This document shows positions 22,962-31,208 of a stretch of 45,924 bases of DNA, piece after piece; position 1 is the stretch's first letter; every line of letters starts with the position of its first letter. This stretch comes from Pilimelia columellifera (GTDB lineage Bacteria > Actinomycetota > Actinomycetes > Mycobacteriales > Micromonosporaceae). The position numbers and the translations under genes were made by a program. The stretch spans positions 1-45,924 of the forward strand of contig NZ_BAAARY010000017.1 in the NCBI RefSeq assembly GCF_039532605.1, read 5' to 3'. The notes under the pieces were generated by a model, which was not told the origin of the DNA, did not search any database, and saw only the letters and a program-made list of their open reading frames with translations.

Positions 22962-23426
22962 TCAACTGGCGAAGTCGTCCGGGTTGACCTGGTCAAGGAA
23001 CTCCCGGAACTTCTCGACCTCGTCCTCCTGCTCGTCCGGGATGACGATGCCGGCCTCGGCGAGCACCTCCTCAGCGCACCGGATCGGCGCGCCGGCCCGC
23101 AACGCCAAGGCGATCGAGTCGCTCGGCCGTGCCGAGACCCGGACGTTATCGCCCAGGATCAGGTCGGCGTAGAAGACGTTGTCCTTCAGCTCCATGATCT
23201 CGACAGCCTTGAGCGGCGTCTTGACCGCGGCCAGGACATCGCGCATGAGGTCGTGGGTCAACGGCCGGGCCGGCTTGACGCCCTGCTGCTCATAGGCGAT
23301 CGCCGTCGCCTCGACCGCCCCGATCCAGATGGGCAGGTAACGGTCCCCGTCGACCTCCCGAAGCAGGACGATCGGCTGGTTGCTGGGCAGTTCGACCCGC
23401 ACCCCGACCACGCTCAGCTCGCGCAC
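22962..23426 (-). CDS. Bifunctional nuclease family protein (DUF151)
   Basis: A 154-residue protein. GTG 23426 is chosen because GGAGG lies just upstream and the family begins at VRELSVVGVRVELPSNQPIV; a longer frame adds 22 unrelated residues. The family core is present: LPIWIGAVEATAIA, PLTHDLM, VFYADLIL and SARPSDSIALALRAGAPI. Plant and bacterial relatives have been reported with DNase/RNase activity, but the actinobacterial role is not established. It lies between two MerR genes, as in mycobacteria (Rv1829), where the order is retained. Confidence 0.9.
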   Translation of the reverse strand: MRELSVVGVRVELPSNQPIVLLREVDGDRYLPIWIGAVEATAIAYEQQGVKPARPLTHDLMRDVLAAVKTPLKAVEIMELKDNVFYADLILGDNVRVSARPSDSIALALRAGAPIRCAEEVLAEAGIVIPDEQEDEVEKFREFLDQVNPDDFAS

Positions 23427-23514
23427 CGCCGCCTCCGTGTCGTCCCAGTCTTGACTGAACCGTACATGCCAAGGGTCGGCCCCGACCGCCACAGCGGCCG
23501 ACCGTCCGTGGACC

Positions 23515-24252
23515 TCACTGCCCCACCGTGTCCCGCAGACCGGCCCGGATCAGCGCCCCGTGCAGCCGCTGCGACAGCGTGACCAGCTCGCGGGCCACCT
23601 CGCCGGCGCGGTCCCGGGCCCCCGGATCGCTCTGCCGCGCCAAAGGCGCCAGCAGCTGGGCATACAGGCCCACCTCACGGTCAGCGGCCGCCCGGCAGGC
23701 CCGCAGATGCCGCGGCTCGATACCGAACCGGCCCAACTCGGCGGCGACCTCGGCGACCGTGACCGCGTCCAGGTCATAGCGCCCCGTGGACGTCGACGTG
23801 ATGAGGCCGTCGCGCTCCAGCTGCCGCAGAGCGCCGTCGTCCAGACCGGTACGGCGCAACAGCTCCGGACGGTCGAGCAGGCCGGTGCTCTCGACCGGCA
23901 GGCCCGTGGACCGGCCGTCCACCGACGCCAACGACGGCCGCGGGCGACCGACCGGCGCGAGCGCGCCGGCGTCCATCGCGGCCAGATGCTCCCGGATGAC
24001 CCGCAGGGGCAGGTAATGGTCGCGCTGCGCCGTCAGGACGTAACGGAGCCGCTCGACGTCGGCAGCGCTGTACTTGCGGTAGCCGGCCGCGCTGCGCTGC
24101 GGCTCGACCAGACCCTCGCCCTCAAGGAAGCGCAGCTTCGAGATCGTGGCGTCGGGAAAGTCGACCCGCAGCAGACCGAGCACCTCGCCGATGCTCATCG
24201 ACGCGGGGGCGCGCGGATCGGGGCGCGCCGCCGCGGCCCCGGGCGAAGTCAC
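23515..24252 (-). CDS. ftsR: MerR-family cell-division regulator FtsR
   Basis: A 245-residue regulator matching the Rv1828/FtsR family, which activates ftsZ in Corynebacterium. The N-terminal winged helix is SMSIGEVLGLLRVDFPDATI (about residues 18-37), then FLEGEGLVEPQRSAAGYRKY and RLRYVLTAQRDHYLPLRVI. The C-terminal half (about 120-240) is a helical domain with a second MerR-like segment (LLRRTGLDDGALRQLERDGL). The GTG start overlaps the FHA gene's TGA, so it is coupled to garA/odhI. The assignment rests on motifs plus conserved gene order. Confidence 0.88.
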   Translation of the reverse strand: MTSPGAAAARPDPRAPASMSIGEVLGLLRVDFPDATISKLRFLEGEGLVEPQRSAAGYRKYSAADVERLRYVLTAQRDHYLPLRVIREHLAAMDAGALAPVGRPRPSLASVDGRSTGLPVESTGLLDRPELLRRTGLDDGALRQLERDGLITSTSTGRYDLDAVTVAEVAAELGRFGIEPRHLRACRAAADREVGLYAQLLAPLARQSDPGARDRAGEVARELVTLSQRLHGALIRAGLRDTVGQ

Positions 24253-24701
24253 TGCCGGCCGACTCCCTGGTCCGGGCGCGGACCGGCGATGAAGACGAGA
24301 CGGAACTTGCCGATCTGGACCTCGTCCCCGCTGCTGAGCGTCGCGGCCTCGACCCGCTCCCGGTTGACGTAGGTGCCGTTGAGGCTGCCGACATCACGAA
24401 CGGTGAACGCGCCGCCCTCGCGATGGAACTCGGCATGTCGGCGCGACACCGTCACGTCGTCGAGAAAGATGTCGCTGTCGGGATGCCGGCCACTCGCCGT
24501 CACGTCGTGGTCGAGCAGGAACCGCGCGCCGGCATTAGGGCCACGCCGCACCACCAACAGGGCCATCCCGGGCGGCAACGAGCCGGACATCCGGCCGGGC
24601 ACCACGTCGGAGTCGGGCCCGTCGAGCACCTCGTCAAGAGATCCAAGGTTGAGCGTGGACGTGACGTCGAGCGGGGGGAACTCGTCGTCTGGGCGCGTCA
24701 T
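24249..24701 (-). CDS. garA: FHA-domain metabolic regulator (GarA/OdhI)
   Basis: A 150-residue protein. The N-terminal tail carries a Thr-rich site, DVTSTLNLG (residues 12-20), in the place where GarA/OdhI is phosphorylated by Ser/Thr kinases such as PknG. The FHA domain follows (about 48-135), with SGRHPDSDIFLDD, VSRRHAEF and SLNGTYVNRE giving the phosphothreonine-binding loops. The unphosphorylated form binds 2-oxoglutarate dehydrogenase and glutamate enzymes. In this tail the TxT spacing differs from the mycobacterial ETTS, so the exact site needs checking. It leads a coupled pair with ftsR. Confidence 0.9.
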   Translation of the reverse strand: MTRPDDEFPPLDVTSTLNLGSLDEVLDGPDSDVVPGRMSGSLPPGMALLVVRRGPNAGARFLLDHDVTASGRHPDSDIFLDDVTVSRRHAEFHREGGAFTVRDVGSLNGTYVNRERVEAATLSSGDEVQIGKFRLVFIAGPRPDQGVGRQ

Positions 24702-24930
24702 CTAGACCACCTCGCGGGTTGGGAGTCACTAATCAGCGTCGGCCGGACGCCCGCGGAACACCAGCGCCGCGCGGGTCCGCGCGGCAGGGGCACACCTCGG
24801 GGCGACCACCTACGCGCGATCACCGAATTCGGATACTAAGCGTCAATCGACTGTGCGAGCCTAGTCATCGCCCAAATATGGGGTCAACCAGGCGCGCGGG
24901 CAGACCCACGCGCAACCGGGCCCGCGGGCC

Positions 24931-25308
24931 TCAGCCCGCAATGAGCTTGCGGTAGGCCTCAGCGTCGAGGAGGCCCGCCAGCGCGTCCGGCTCGACCTGG
25001 ATCTCGATGAGCCAACCCTCGCCGTACGGATCCGCGTTGATGAGATCCGGCGCGTCCGCGAGCTTGTCGTTGCTGGCGGTGATGGCGCCGGCGAGCGGGG
25101 CGTAGATCTCGGAGACGCTCTTGGTGGACTCGACCTCGCCGAGCGGCTCGCCGGCGCCGAATGACGCGCCGACCTCGGGAAGCTGGACGTAGACGATGTC
25201 GCCGAGAGCGTCCTGGGCGAAATGGGTGATGCCCACCCGCACCGCCCCGCCGGCCGCCGGGGCGACCCACTCGTGCTCAGCCGTGTACCGCAGCTCGTCA
25301 GGGACCAC
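24931..25308 (-). CDS. gcvH: Glycine cleavage system H protein
   Basis: A 125-residue lipoyl carrier of normal length. The lipoylation site is K63 in GEVESTKSVSE, and LRYTAEHEWV opens the fold. It carries the aminomethyl group from GcvP to GcvT and the dihydrolipoyl group to lipoamide dehydrogenase. The start is GTG 25308 with AAAGGA about 9 nt upstream. It lies about 4 kb from gcvP on the same strand and has no glycine aptamer in its 104-bp upstream gap, so only gcvP appears under riboswitch control here. Confidence 0.95.
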   Translation of the reverse strand: MVPDELRYTAEHEWVAPAAGGAVRVGITHFAQDALGDIVYVQLPEVGASFGAGEPLGEVESTKSVSEIYAPLAGAITASNDKLADAPDLINADPYGEGWLIEIQVEPDALAGLLDAEAYRKLIAG

Positions 25309-25412
25309 GCCAATCGATCCTTTGCCCTCGCGACTACCGCCGGTCTCCCGGCGCTGGCGCCCACCGACCGGCTTGACGCCCGGGCGGCCGACGGAGATCT
25401 CACGCCGAGCGG

Positions 25413-26249
25413 CTACGACGCCGGCCGGGCGAATTTCAAGGTTGTCGGCGAATAGCGGGCCGTCACCTCAACGATCGAAAGATCGTCCATGGTCACATTA
25501 CCGCCGCGCTCACGGACCTTGGGGACCACCCCGCCCGGAATCGTGAGCGAGGAACGAAGATTCGACGGATCGCCGATAACCTCGATGGTGTACGGGCGGC
25601 TGAGCAGCCGTCCGTCGACTTTGAGCTGACCATTCTGGTCGACGAAGTAACTGCTGGCCACGATCCGCACCGGCTCCTCGTGGGCGCCGCGGATCTGCAT
25701 CGCCTCCGCGGCGGCGTTGCGCAGGCTCTGCACCGCGTCCAGAACGGTGCCGGCGCTCAGCGCCTCGCTGTCGCCCTCAAGACGCAGCCGCATCCCGCGA
25801 CCCTCGGCCGGCAGCGCGCCAGCCAGAAGTCCCAGCTCGTCAGCCCGACGGGCGGCGTCCGCCAGCGCCGCCTCACGGCGCTGGGCGCCCGAGTTCAGCT
25901 GACGCTGGCTGTCCTCCAACCGCCGGATGTCCACGTTCAGCCGGGTTTCGCGGGCCTCCAGATCCGACAGGATGCTGACCAGGTCGTCCTCGCGGGCGCT
26001 GGAGAGCTGGGAGTCGGCGGCGACGTGGCGCAGCTGCACCACCATCGCGAAGCCGAGCAGCGCCAACAGGACGGCGATCATGGCGCTGGCGCTGTTGGAG
26101 CGCCGTCCTGGGCCAGGCTCCGAGATGGTGGAGGGCTCGGCGGCGTCCGGCGGGGAAGGGGCCGGGTCGGGGGTGACGCCGCCGGGCCAGCCGACCCCGG
26201 TCGGCTGGCGACCCGAGCGCCGCGAAGCCTCGCCGTCATCGGTGCTCAT
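25413..26249 (-). CDS. DUF881 family membrane-anchored protein (Rv1825-type)
   Basis: A 278-residue protein with a 45-residue Pro/Gly-rich cytoplasmic tail, one transmembrane helix (SASAMIAVLLALLGFAMVVQ, about residues 53-72), then a coiled coil (DLEARETRLNVDIRRLEDSQ) and the DUF881 domain (MRLRLEGDSEAL, VDGRLLSRPYTIEVIGDP). The DUF881 domain should face outward. It is the last gene of the pgsA-like - DUF881 - sbp - DUF881 cluster, a set kept near division genes in Firmicutes and beside gcvH in Actinobacteria. The exact role is unknown. Confidence 0.88.
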   Translation of the reverse strand: MSTDDGEASRRSGRQPTGVGWPGGVTPDPAPSPPDAAEPSTISEPGPGRRSNSASAMIAVLLALLGFAMVVQLRHVAADSQLSSAREDDLVSILSDLEARETRLNVDIRRLEDSQRQLNSGAQRREAALADAARRADELGLLAGALPAEGRGMRLRLEGDSEALSAGTVLDAVQSLRNAAAEAMQIRGAHEEPVRIVASSYFVDQNGQLKVDGRLLSRPYTIEVIGDPSNLRSSLTIPGGVVPKVRERGGNVTMDDLSIVEVTARYSPTTLKFARPAS

Positions 26250-26260
26250 GACGAACCACC

Positions 26261-26593
26261 CTACGCCCGGAAGAGGTGTCGCCGGATCGCGGCGACGTTG
26301 CCGAAGATGCGGACGCCGAGGACGACGACCACGCCGGTGGAGAGCTGACCGCCGACGCCGAGCTGGTCGCCGAGGTAGACGATGAGCGCCGCGACCAGGA
26401 CGTTCGAGATGAACGACACGACGAACTGCTTGTCGTCGAAGATGCGGTCCAGCTTGGCCCTGATGCCGCCGAAGACCGCGTCGAGGGCGGCGACCACCGC
26501 GATCGGCAGATACGGCTGGAGGACCGTCGGCACCTCAGGGTTGATCAACAACCCGAGGACGACTCCAGCGATGAGGGCGAGAAAAGCGAGCAT
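26261..26593 (-). CDS. Small basic family protein (Sbp, DUF1290)
   Basis: A 110-residue integral membrane protein with three hydrophobic helices. It opens MLAFLALIAGVVLGLLINP and contains VVAALDAVFGGIRAKLDRIFD and ILVAALIVYLGDQLG, the family pattern (mycobacterial Rv1824, Bacillus Sbp). The ATG at 26593 overlaps the stop of the upstream DUF881 gene (ATGA). In Bacillus, sbp lies next to ftsA/ftsZ, which suggests a cell-envelope or division role, though none is shown. Confidence 0.9.
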   Translation of the reverse strand: MLAFLALIAGVVLGLLINPEVPTVLQPYLPIAVVAALDAVFGGIRAKLDRIFDDKQFVVSFISNVLVAALIVYLGDQLGVGGQLSTGVVVVLGVRIFGNVAAIRRHLFRA

Positions 26594-27498
26594 CAGCCGT
26601 CTCCGGACGCTTCGGTGGCAGGGGTGGGGGCATTCGGCCGGCGGCTGGCCTGCGGTGAGGCGGTGGGGCGCGGCAACAGGCGGCGAGCCTCCCGCAGCGC
26701 CTGGTCCGGCGCGGCCGACAGGACGAGATCATCGACCTCCCGCACCCGGAAGCCCATGCCATGCAGTTTCACCAGGGTCCGCATCAGGCCCGCCGACGTG
26801 GTACGCGCGAAGTCGTCGGCCAGATCCGACGGGCCGATCGAGGTGATCACATAGGGGCTGCCGACCGGCTTGGCGTCGACCTGGATGGCCTCCCCCGAGG
26901 CGCGGATCGTCGACATCGCGGTGAGCCGCTGACCGTTGACCTCGATCGCCACCGCGCCGACCGTCCACAGATCGTTGACCAGGATGTGCAGGTCGTCGAC
27001 CCGGACCCGGTTGCCCGAGCGACGGTTGCCGGTGACCGGGTCGACGGCGTCGGGGCCGTCGCTCAGCTCGATCCGGACGCCGTCGCCCTGAACCCGGGTG
27101 AGGCCCGCCGTCATCTCCAACGCCCGCAGCTCGCTGGCGGCGCTCCCGCTGAGCTGGGCGTCACGCAGCCGGCTCACCTGCTCGCGGAGGCGAGCGGCCT
27201 GCGCCTGCTGCTCGTCGGTCTGCGCCCGCAGGCGCTGGATGGAGTCGACCAGCGCAGCCCGGGCACGGGCGCGCTCGGGCTGGTCCTCGATGGTCTTCCG
27301 GTAGGCCACCGCCAACAGGACACCGATCGCCAGCGTGGTGAGGACCGCGGTCACCCGTAACGCCAGCCGGACGCCGGGGCGCCGCGGACCGCGCTCGTCG
27401 CGCGCGGCTGCGGCGTCGGCGTACCCGGGATCCAACGGGAACCGGAACAGCGACGTGAGGAAGTCAGGTCCGAAGTTGTGCGGCGCCGGCGGACTCAT
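26593..27498 (-). CDS. DUF881 family membrane-anchored protein (Rv1823-type)
   Basis: A 301-residue paralogue of the other DUF881 protein. ATG 27498 overlaps the upstream TGA as ATGA; the open frame continues far upstream only as a shadow of the phosphatidyltransferase gene. Cytoplasmic residues 1-45 precede one transmembrane helix (VTAVLTTLAIGVLLAVAY), a coiled coil (LRAQTDEQQAQAARLREQV) and the DUF881 core (DDLHILVNDLWTVGAVAIEV, YVITSIGPSDL). Two DUF881 proteins flanking Sbp suggest one membrane complex. Confidence 0.88.
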   Translation of the reverse strand: MSPPAPHNFGPDFLTSLFRFPLDPGYADAAAARDERGPRRPGVRLALRVTAVLTTLAIGVLLAVAYRKTIEDQPERARARAALVDSIQRLRAQTDEQQAQAARLREQVSRLRDAQLSGSAASELRALEMTAGLTRVQGDGVRIELSDGPDAVDPVTGNRRSGNRVRVDDLHILVNDLWTVGAVAIEVNGQRLTAMSTIRASGEAIQVDAKPVGSPYVITSIGPSDLADDFARTTSAGLMRTLVKLHGMGFRVREVDDLVLSAAPDQALREARRLLPRPTASPQASRRPNAPTPATEASGDG

Positions 27499-28082
27499 CG
27501 ACGACCGTCCGTGGCGGCCGTCGAACGCAGCGCCGCCGCGGCCTGCGCCGCGTACATGCCGCCGGCGATCCAGTACAGGCCGAGACCCCACCAGGCCAAC
27601 GCCCACCCGGTCACGCCGGCGACCATGGCCACGGCTGGGACGGCGGCCGCCGCGAGCAGCAGCGGGAAGGCCGCCAGCAGCACGAACGTGGCCGCCTTGC
27701 CCAGATAGTGCACCGGTGGCGGGGCGTAGCCGCGGCGGCGCAGCGCGAGCAGAACCACGCCCATGAGCACATCCCGGGCGACCAGGGCCGCGGTGAGCTG
27801 CCAGGGAACAATGCCACGCACGGTGAACGCCACCAGGGTGGCGGCGATGTAGAGCCGGTCGGCCAGCGGGTCGAGGATCTCCCCGAGGCGACTGACCTGC
27901 CGGAGCCGGCGAGCCGCGTAGCCGTCGATCCAGTCGCTGGTGCCGCCGACCGCCAGAACGACCGCGGCGGCCACGTCGGCGCGCGCCACGAGGAGCAGGT
28001 AGAGAAAGACCGGAACGCCGAGCAGCCGGACGAAACTGATGACGTTGGGGACGGTGAGGACGCGCCGGGTCGGTTGGCTCAC
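27495..28082 (-). CDS. CDP-alcohol phosphatidyltransferase (PgsA-like)
   Basis: A 195-residue membrane enzyme with about 5-6 helices. The catalytic signature DGx2ARx8Gx3Dx3D is complete: D53 G54, A57 R58, G67, D71 and D75 in SDWIDGYAARRL...LGEILDPLAD. It exchanges CMP of CDP-diacylglycerol for an alcohol such as glycerol 3-phosphate or inositol phosphate. The location matches mycobacterial pgsA2 (Rv1822), whose substrate is unsettled. The GTG start at 28082 has GGGAGGGGG about 7 nt upstream. It is the first gene of the coupled four-gene operon. Confidence 0.9.
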   Translation of the reverse strand: MSQPTRRVLTVPNVISFVRLLGVPVFLYLLLVARADVAAAVVLAVGGTSDWIDGYAARRLRQVSRLGEILDPLADRLYIAATLVAFTVRGIVPWQLTAALVARDVLMGVVLLALRRRGYAPPPVHYLGKAATFVLLAAFPLLLAAAAVPAVAMVAGVTGWALAWWGLGLYWIAGGMYAAQAAAALRSTAATDGRR

Positions 28083-28226
28083 CGCAGGCCCCCTCCCGTC
28101 CGCGCGCCGCCAGCGCCGGTGAACGGCGTCGGCTGGGCGTGTCTCGCGCGGGAGCCACTATAACCAACGTCAGGGGCGGCGCAGGCCGCTCAGGTGGGCG
28201 CGGCGGACAGGCTCAGGAGCGTCCGG

Positions 28227-28850
28227 TCAGAGCTGTACGCCGTGCTTCTTCAGCCACGGCCGCGGGTTGACCGCCTTGCCGTCCACCTGCACCTCGAAGT
28301 GCAGGTGCGGGCCGGTCGAGTCGCCGGTGCTGCCCACCCGCGCGATCGTCTGACCGGCCTGGACCCGGTCGCCGGGCTTGACGTCGAGCTTGGAGTTGTG
28401 ACCGTAGAGCGTCCTGACCCCGTCGCCGTGATCGATGATGACGGCCTTGCCGTAGCCGCCGTACCAACTGGCCTTCTTGACGACGCCGTCCTTGGCCGCG
28501 CGCACCGCCGTGCCGGAGCGGGCGGCGAAGTCGATGCCTTCGTGCTCGGTGCCCCAGCGGGGACCGAACTCGCTGGAGACGCTGCCGCTCACCGGCAGCG
28601 TCCAACGGTCGTTAGCGGCGACGCGGTTGGTCAGGCTGGGCGGACGCAACGTCGCGCCGAGCATCGCCTGGCCGTTGGACACGCCGGTGACGCTGGCGCT
28701 CTTGTCCGCGCCGGCGGTCTGCGACATGGCGGTCTTGAGCTGGGCGGCGAACTCGCCGTTGGCGCCGGCGGCGCCGGTTGCGGTCTGCCGTACGGCGGCC
28801 ACCATCGACTCGATCTGGGTGATGCGGGCCTGCACCTCGCCAATCGACAA
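28227..28850 (-). CDS. M23 family metallopeptidase (LytM-type peptidoglycan hydrolase)
   Basis: A 207-residue protein. TTG 28850 is chosen as start because AAGGGAG lies 7 nt upstream and the sequence above it is not protein-like. The N-terminal 60 residues (IGEVQARITQIESMVAAV) are helical and resemble peptidoglycan-hydrolase proteins of flagellar clusters in motile actinomycetes as I recall them. The LytM domain has all zinc ligands: H103 and D107 in EHEGIDF, H182 and H184 in PHLHF. No signal peptide is seen, so export by an unusual route (for instance through a flagellar apparatus) is possible. A FliA-type promoter precedes it. Confidence 0.8.
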   Translation of the reverse strand: MSIGEVQARITQIESMVAAVRQTATGAAGANGEFAAQLKTAMSQTAGADKSASVTGVSNGQAMLGATLRPPSLTNRVAANDRWTLPVSGSVSSEFGPRWGTEHEGIDFAARSGTAVRAAKDGVVKKASWYGGYGKAVIIDHGDGVRTLYGHNSKLDVKPGDRVQAGQTIARVGSTGDSTGPHLHFEVQVDGKAVNPRPWLKKHGVQL

Positions 28851-28930
28851 ACCACGGCTCCCTTCGCTCGCGCAGCGGCAACGAATCCCCCATCGGCACG
28901 GACCCGACGGACCTGCGGACTTGTCCCCAG

Positions 28931-28955
28931 AACGGCTCGCCGCTCCCAAGTTGAG
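28931..28955 (-). promoter_or_regulatory. FliA-type promoter for the M23 peptidase gene
   Basis: On the minus strand CTCA is followed after exactly 15 nt by GCCGTT, about 80 nt upstream of the TTG start. As I recall, FliA-family promoters of motile Micromonosporaceae follow CTCA-N15..17-GCCGAA, so 8 of 10 fixed bases match. The divergent neighbour encodes a FliA/WhiG-family sigma factor, which supports the reading. Confidence 0.5.
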
Positions 28956-29069
28956 GAAATCGGACTCACCGCAACCATTCGGCAACCTTCCGTGACCGGA
29001 ACCGGCACCTCACGACAGCGAATCTTCCTCAGGTCGGCACGCAGGCCGCCGCCCCCGAGGGAGACCACG

Positions 29070-29915
29070 ATGACGATGACCGCCGAGAACACCGTGACCG
29101 CCGAGGTGGAGGCGCTTGTCCGCGAGCACATGACCCTCGTCAGCCACCTGGTCCGGGAGATCCTCGGCCGCGTGCCGGCACACGTCAACCGCGACGACCT
29201 CACCTCCGCCGGGCTGGCCGCCCTGGTCACCGCCGCCCAGTCCTTCGACGCCGAGCGGGGCGCCTCATTCGGCCGCTTCGCCGCCACCCGCATCCGCGGC
29301 GCGCTCATCGACGAGCTGCGCAGCCTCGACTGGGCGTCCCGGTCGGTGCGCCACCGGGCCCGTCAGGCCGACGGCATTCGCCAGGAGCTCACCGCGGCCC
29401 TGGGCCGTACCCCCACCGCGCAGGAGCTGGCCGACCGGATGGGCGTGGCCGTGGACGACCTCACCGCGGTCGAGGGCGACGTCCAACGGGCGATGATCCT
29501 GAGCCTGCACGGCTTCCCGTACGGCGCCGCCGACGACCTGGTCCGCGAACGCGGCGCCGGCCCCGAGGAGATGCTGCTGCACCGCGAGCGCATCGGCTAC
29601 CTGCACGACGCGATCAACGCGCTGCCGGACCGGTTGCGGACGGTGGTCACCGGTTACTTCCTGCTGGAGCGTCCAATGTCGGCGATCGCCGAGGAGCTGG
29701 GGGTCAGCGAGTCCCGGGTGTCGCAGCTACGCGGCGAGGCGCTGACGCTGCTGCGCGACGGCATGAACGCCCAGCTCGACCCGGACCTGGTGGACGAGGT
29801 CGACGGTTGCGTGGCGCGCCGACGCCTGGCCTACTACCGGCAGGTCGCGGCGGCCGGGACGCTGCGCACCCGGCTGTCGGTGACCACGGCCCAGGGCGTG
29901 CCGGTCGCGGCGTGA
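29070..29915 (+). CDS. Sigma-70 family factor, FliA/WhiG type
   Basis: A 281-residue RNA polymerase sigma factor. Region 2 is typical of the flagellar/sporulation group: VRDDLTSAGLAAL-like NRDDLTSAGLAALVTAAQSF, FAATRIRGALIDELRSLDW and SVRHRARQ (about residues 40-105). Region 3 follows (LGRTPTAQELADRMG), and region 4 is ALPDRLRTVVTGYFLLER with SAIAEELGVSESRVSQLR (about 195-240). ATG 29070 has GAGGGAG 7 nt upstream. No anti-sigma factor gene is adjacent. A role in motility or a developmental stage is inferred from family and from the divergent M23 gene. Confidence 0.88.
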   Translation: MTMTAENTVTAEVEALVREHMTLVSHLVREILGRVPAHVNRDDLTSAGLAALVTAAQSFDAERGASFGRFAATRIRGALIDELRSLDWASRSVRHRARQADGIRQELTAALGRTPTAQELADRMGVAVDDLTAVEGDVQRAMILSLHGFPYGAADDLVRERGAGPEEMLLHRERIGYLHDAINALPDRLRTVVTGYFLLERPMSAIAEELGVSESRVSQLRGEALTLLRDGMNAQLDPDLVDEVDGCVARRRLAYYRQVAAAGTLRTRLSVTTAQGVPVAA

Positions 29916-30005
29916 TCATCGCAGCCGGGGCGATGGCGGTTCCTGCCGGCCAACCAGCTCACCGATCCGTCCGGTCGGGCCTGTGCAGCGTCCCAGGCGG
30001 CGGTC

Positions 30006-30033
30006 GTGACGCCGGCCGCCGTTCGGGTACGCT
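30006..30033 (+). promoter_or_regulatory. Possible promoter of the secreted coiled-coil protein gene
   Basis: GTGACG (30006-30011) and TACGCT (30028-30033) are separated by 16 nt, a plausible housekeeping promoter. It would leave an untranslated leader of about 115 nt, rich in G/C hairpins, in the 238-bp gap after the sigma gene. I found no match to the ydaO (c-di-AMP) riboswitch that often precedes actinobacterial wall-hydrolase genes. Confidence 0.35.
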
Positions 30034-30153
30034 ACGGCCAGTCTCGCTGCGGTGGCGCCCCCCGGCGCCGGGCGGGACCGCCGCCGTGGCTCGTCCAGGC
30101 TGACGTCCTGCCTGGCGCCAGCGCCGGCGGACGATGGAAGGACCGCGTGGCTG

Positions 30154-31170
30154 GTGCTCACTGTGCTTGTTCGCCGTCTCATGGCGACGGTGGTGTCGAT
30201 GACCGTCGTGCTCGCGGCCGCGTCGCCCGCCCCCGCGCAGGCCGACCCCGACGACACCGGCGGCGAGGGCGAGACTCCACTGGTGCGCGACGTCCTTGAG
30301 GACGCCAGCCGCGGGTATCTGGAGGCCAAGGTCAAGCTGACCGCCTCCCAGAAGCGTCAGGAGAAGCTCACCGGGGAACTCGGCGGGCTGGAGCGGCGCC
30401 GCGACATCATCAACGCGGAAGTGAGCCGCATCGCCGCCGCCGGCTACCGGGCCGGTCGGCTCAACGCGGCGTCGGCGCTGTTGCGCAGCGCTGGTCCGGA
30501 CGCCTTCCTCGACCGGGCGGCCGCATTGGAACGGATGACCTCGCGCGAGGACCAGCGGCTGCGCGAGCTCAACCAGGCCCAGGAGGACGTCGCGCGGGCG
30601 AAGGCGGCGATCGACTCCGAGGTGGCCCAGCAACGGCACCAGTTCGCGGTGATGACGAAGAAGAAGGACGCCGCTGTCCGGCTGTTGTCGATCACCGGCG
30701 GGAAGGCCACCGGCGGTCTGGTCTCGGCGAATCTGCCGACCGCCCGACAGGCGCCACGGGGCCGCGACGGCTCCTGGCCAGGGCAGAGCTGCACCGCCGA
30801 CGACCCGACCACCAGCGGCTGCATCACTCCGCGGACGCTGCACGCGGTGCGGGAGTCCAAGCGGCTGGGCTACACCCGGTTCGTGTCGTGCTTCCGGACC
30901 GGCGGGCCGTTCGAGCACCCCAAGGGCCGGGCCTGCGACTACTCGGTGCAGAAGGGCAAGGGCTTCGGCGGACACGCCACCGGCGCCGACCGCCGGTACG
31001 GCAACGACCTCGCCGCTTTCCTGGTAAAGAACGCCGACCGGCTCGGCGTCATGTATGTGATCTGGTACCGGCAGGTGTGGCTGCCGTCGGTGGGTTGGAC
31101 GAACTACACCCGGGCCTTCGGCGACCCGTCGAGCGACCACACCAACCACGTCCACCTGTCGATGCTCTGA
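30154..31170 (+). CDS. Secreted coiled-coil protein with ARB-07466-like (M15-like) C-terminal domain
   Basis: A 338-residue exported protein. GTG 30154 gives a signal peptide (VRRLMATVVSMTVVLAAA) cleaved near PAQA-DPDD; AAGGA lies about 11 nt upstream, and GTG 30163 is an alternative. Residues about 45-190 are a long coiled coil (SQKRQEKLTGELGGLERRRD). The C-terminal domain starts near GCITPRTLHAVRE and contains EHPKGRACDYS and DHTNHVHLSML, a His/Asp arrangement like the zinc site of LAS/M15 peptidases. Similar wall-associated proteins occur throughout actinobacteria. Catalytic activity is not established. Confidence 0.78.
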   Translation: MLTVLVRRLMATVVSMTVVLAAASPAPAQADPDDTGGEGETPLVRDVLEDASRGYLEAKVKLTASQKRQEKLTGELGGLERRRDIINAEVSRIAAAGYRAGRLNAASALLRSAGPDAFLDRAAALERMTSREDQRLRELNQAQEDVARAKAAIDSEVAQQRHQFAVMTKKKDAAVRLLSITGGKATGGLVSANLPTARQAPRGRDGSWPGQSCTADDPTTSGCITPRTLHAVRESKRLGYTRFVSCFRTGGPFEHPKGRACDYSVQKGKGFGGHATGADRRYGNDLAAFLVKNADRLGVMYVIWYRQVWLPSVGWTNYTRAFGDPSSDHTNHVHLSML

Positions 31171-31208
31171 TCTGACGCCGGCCGCTTCCGGGACCATCGG
31201 CTGACCTG

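Noticed and set aside
30034..30153. c-di-AMP (ydaO) riboswitch before the secreted wall-associated protein
   Set aside because: The conserved ydaO core could not be found in the leader; only generic GC hairpins are present.
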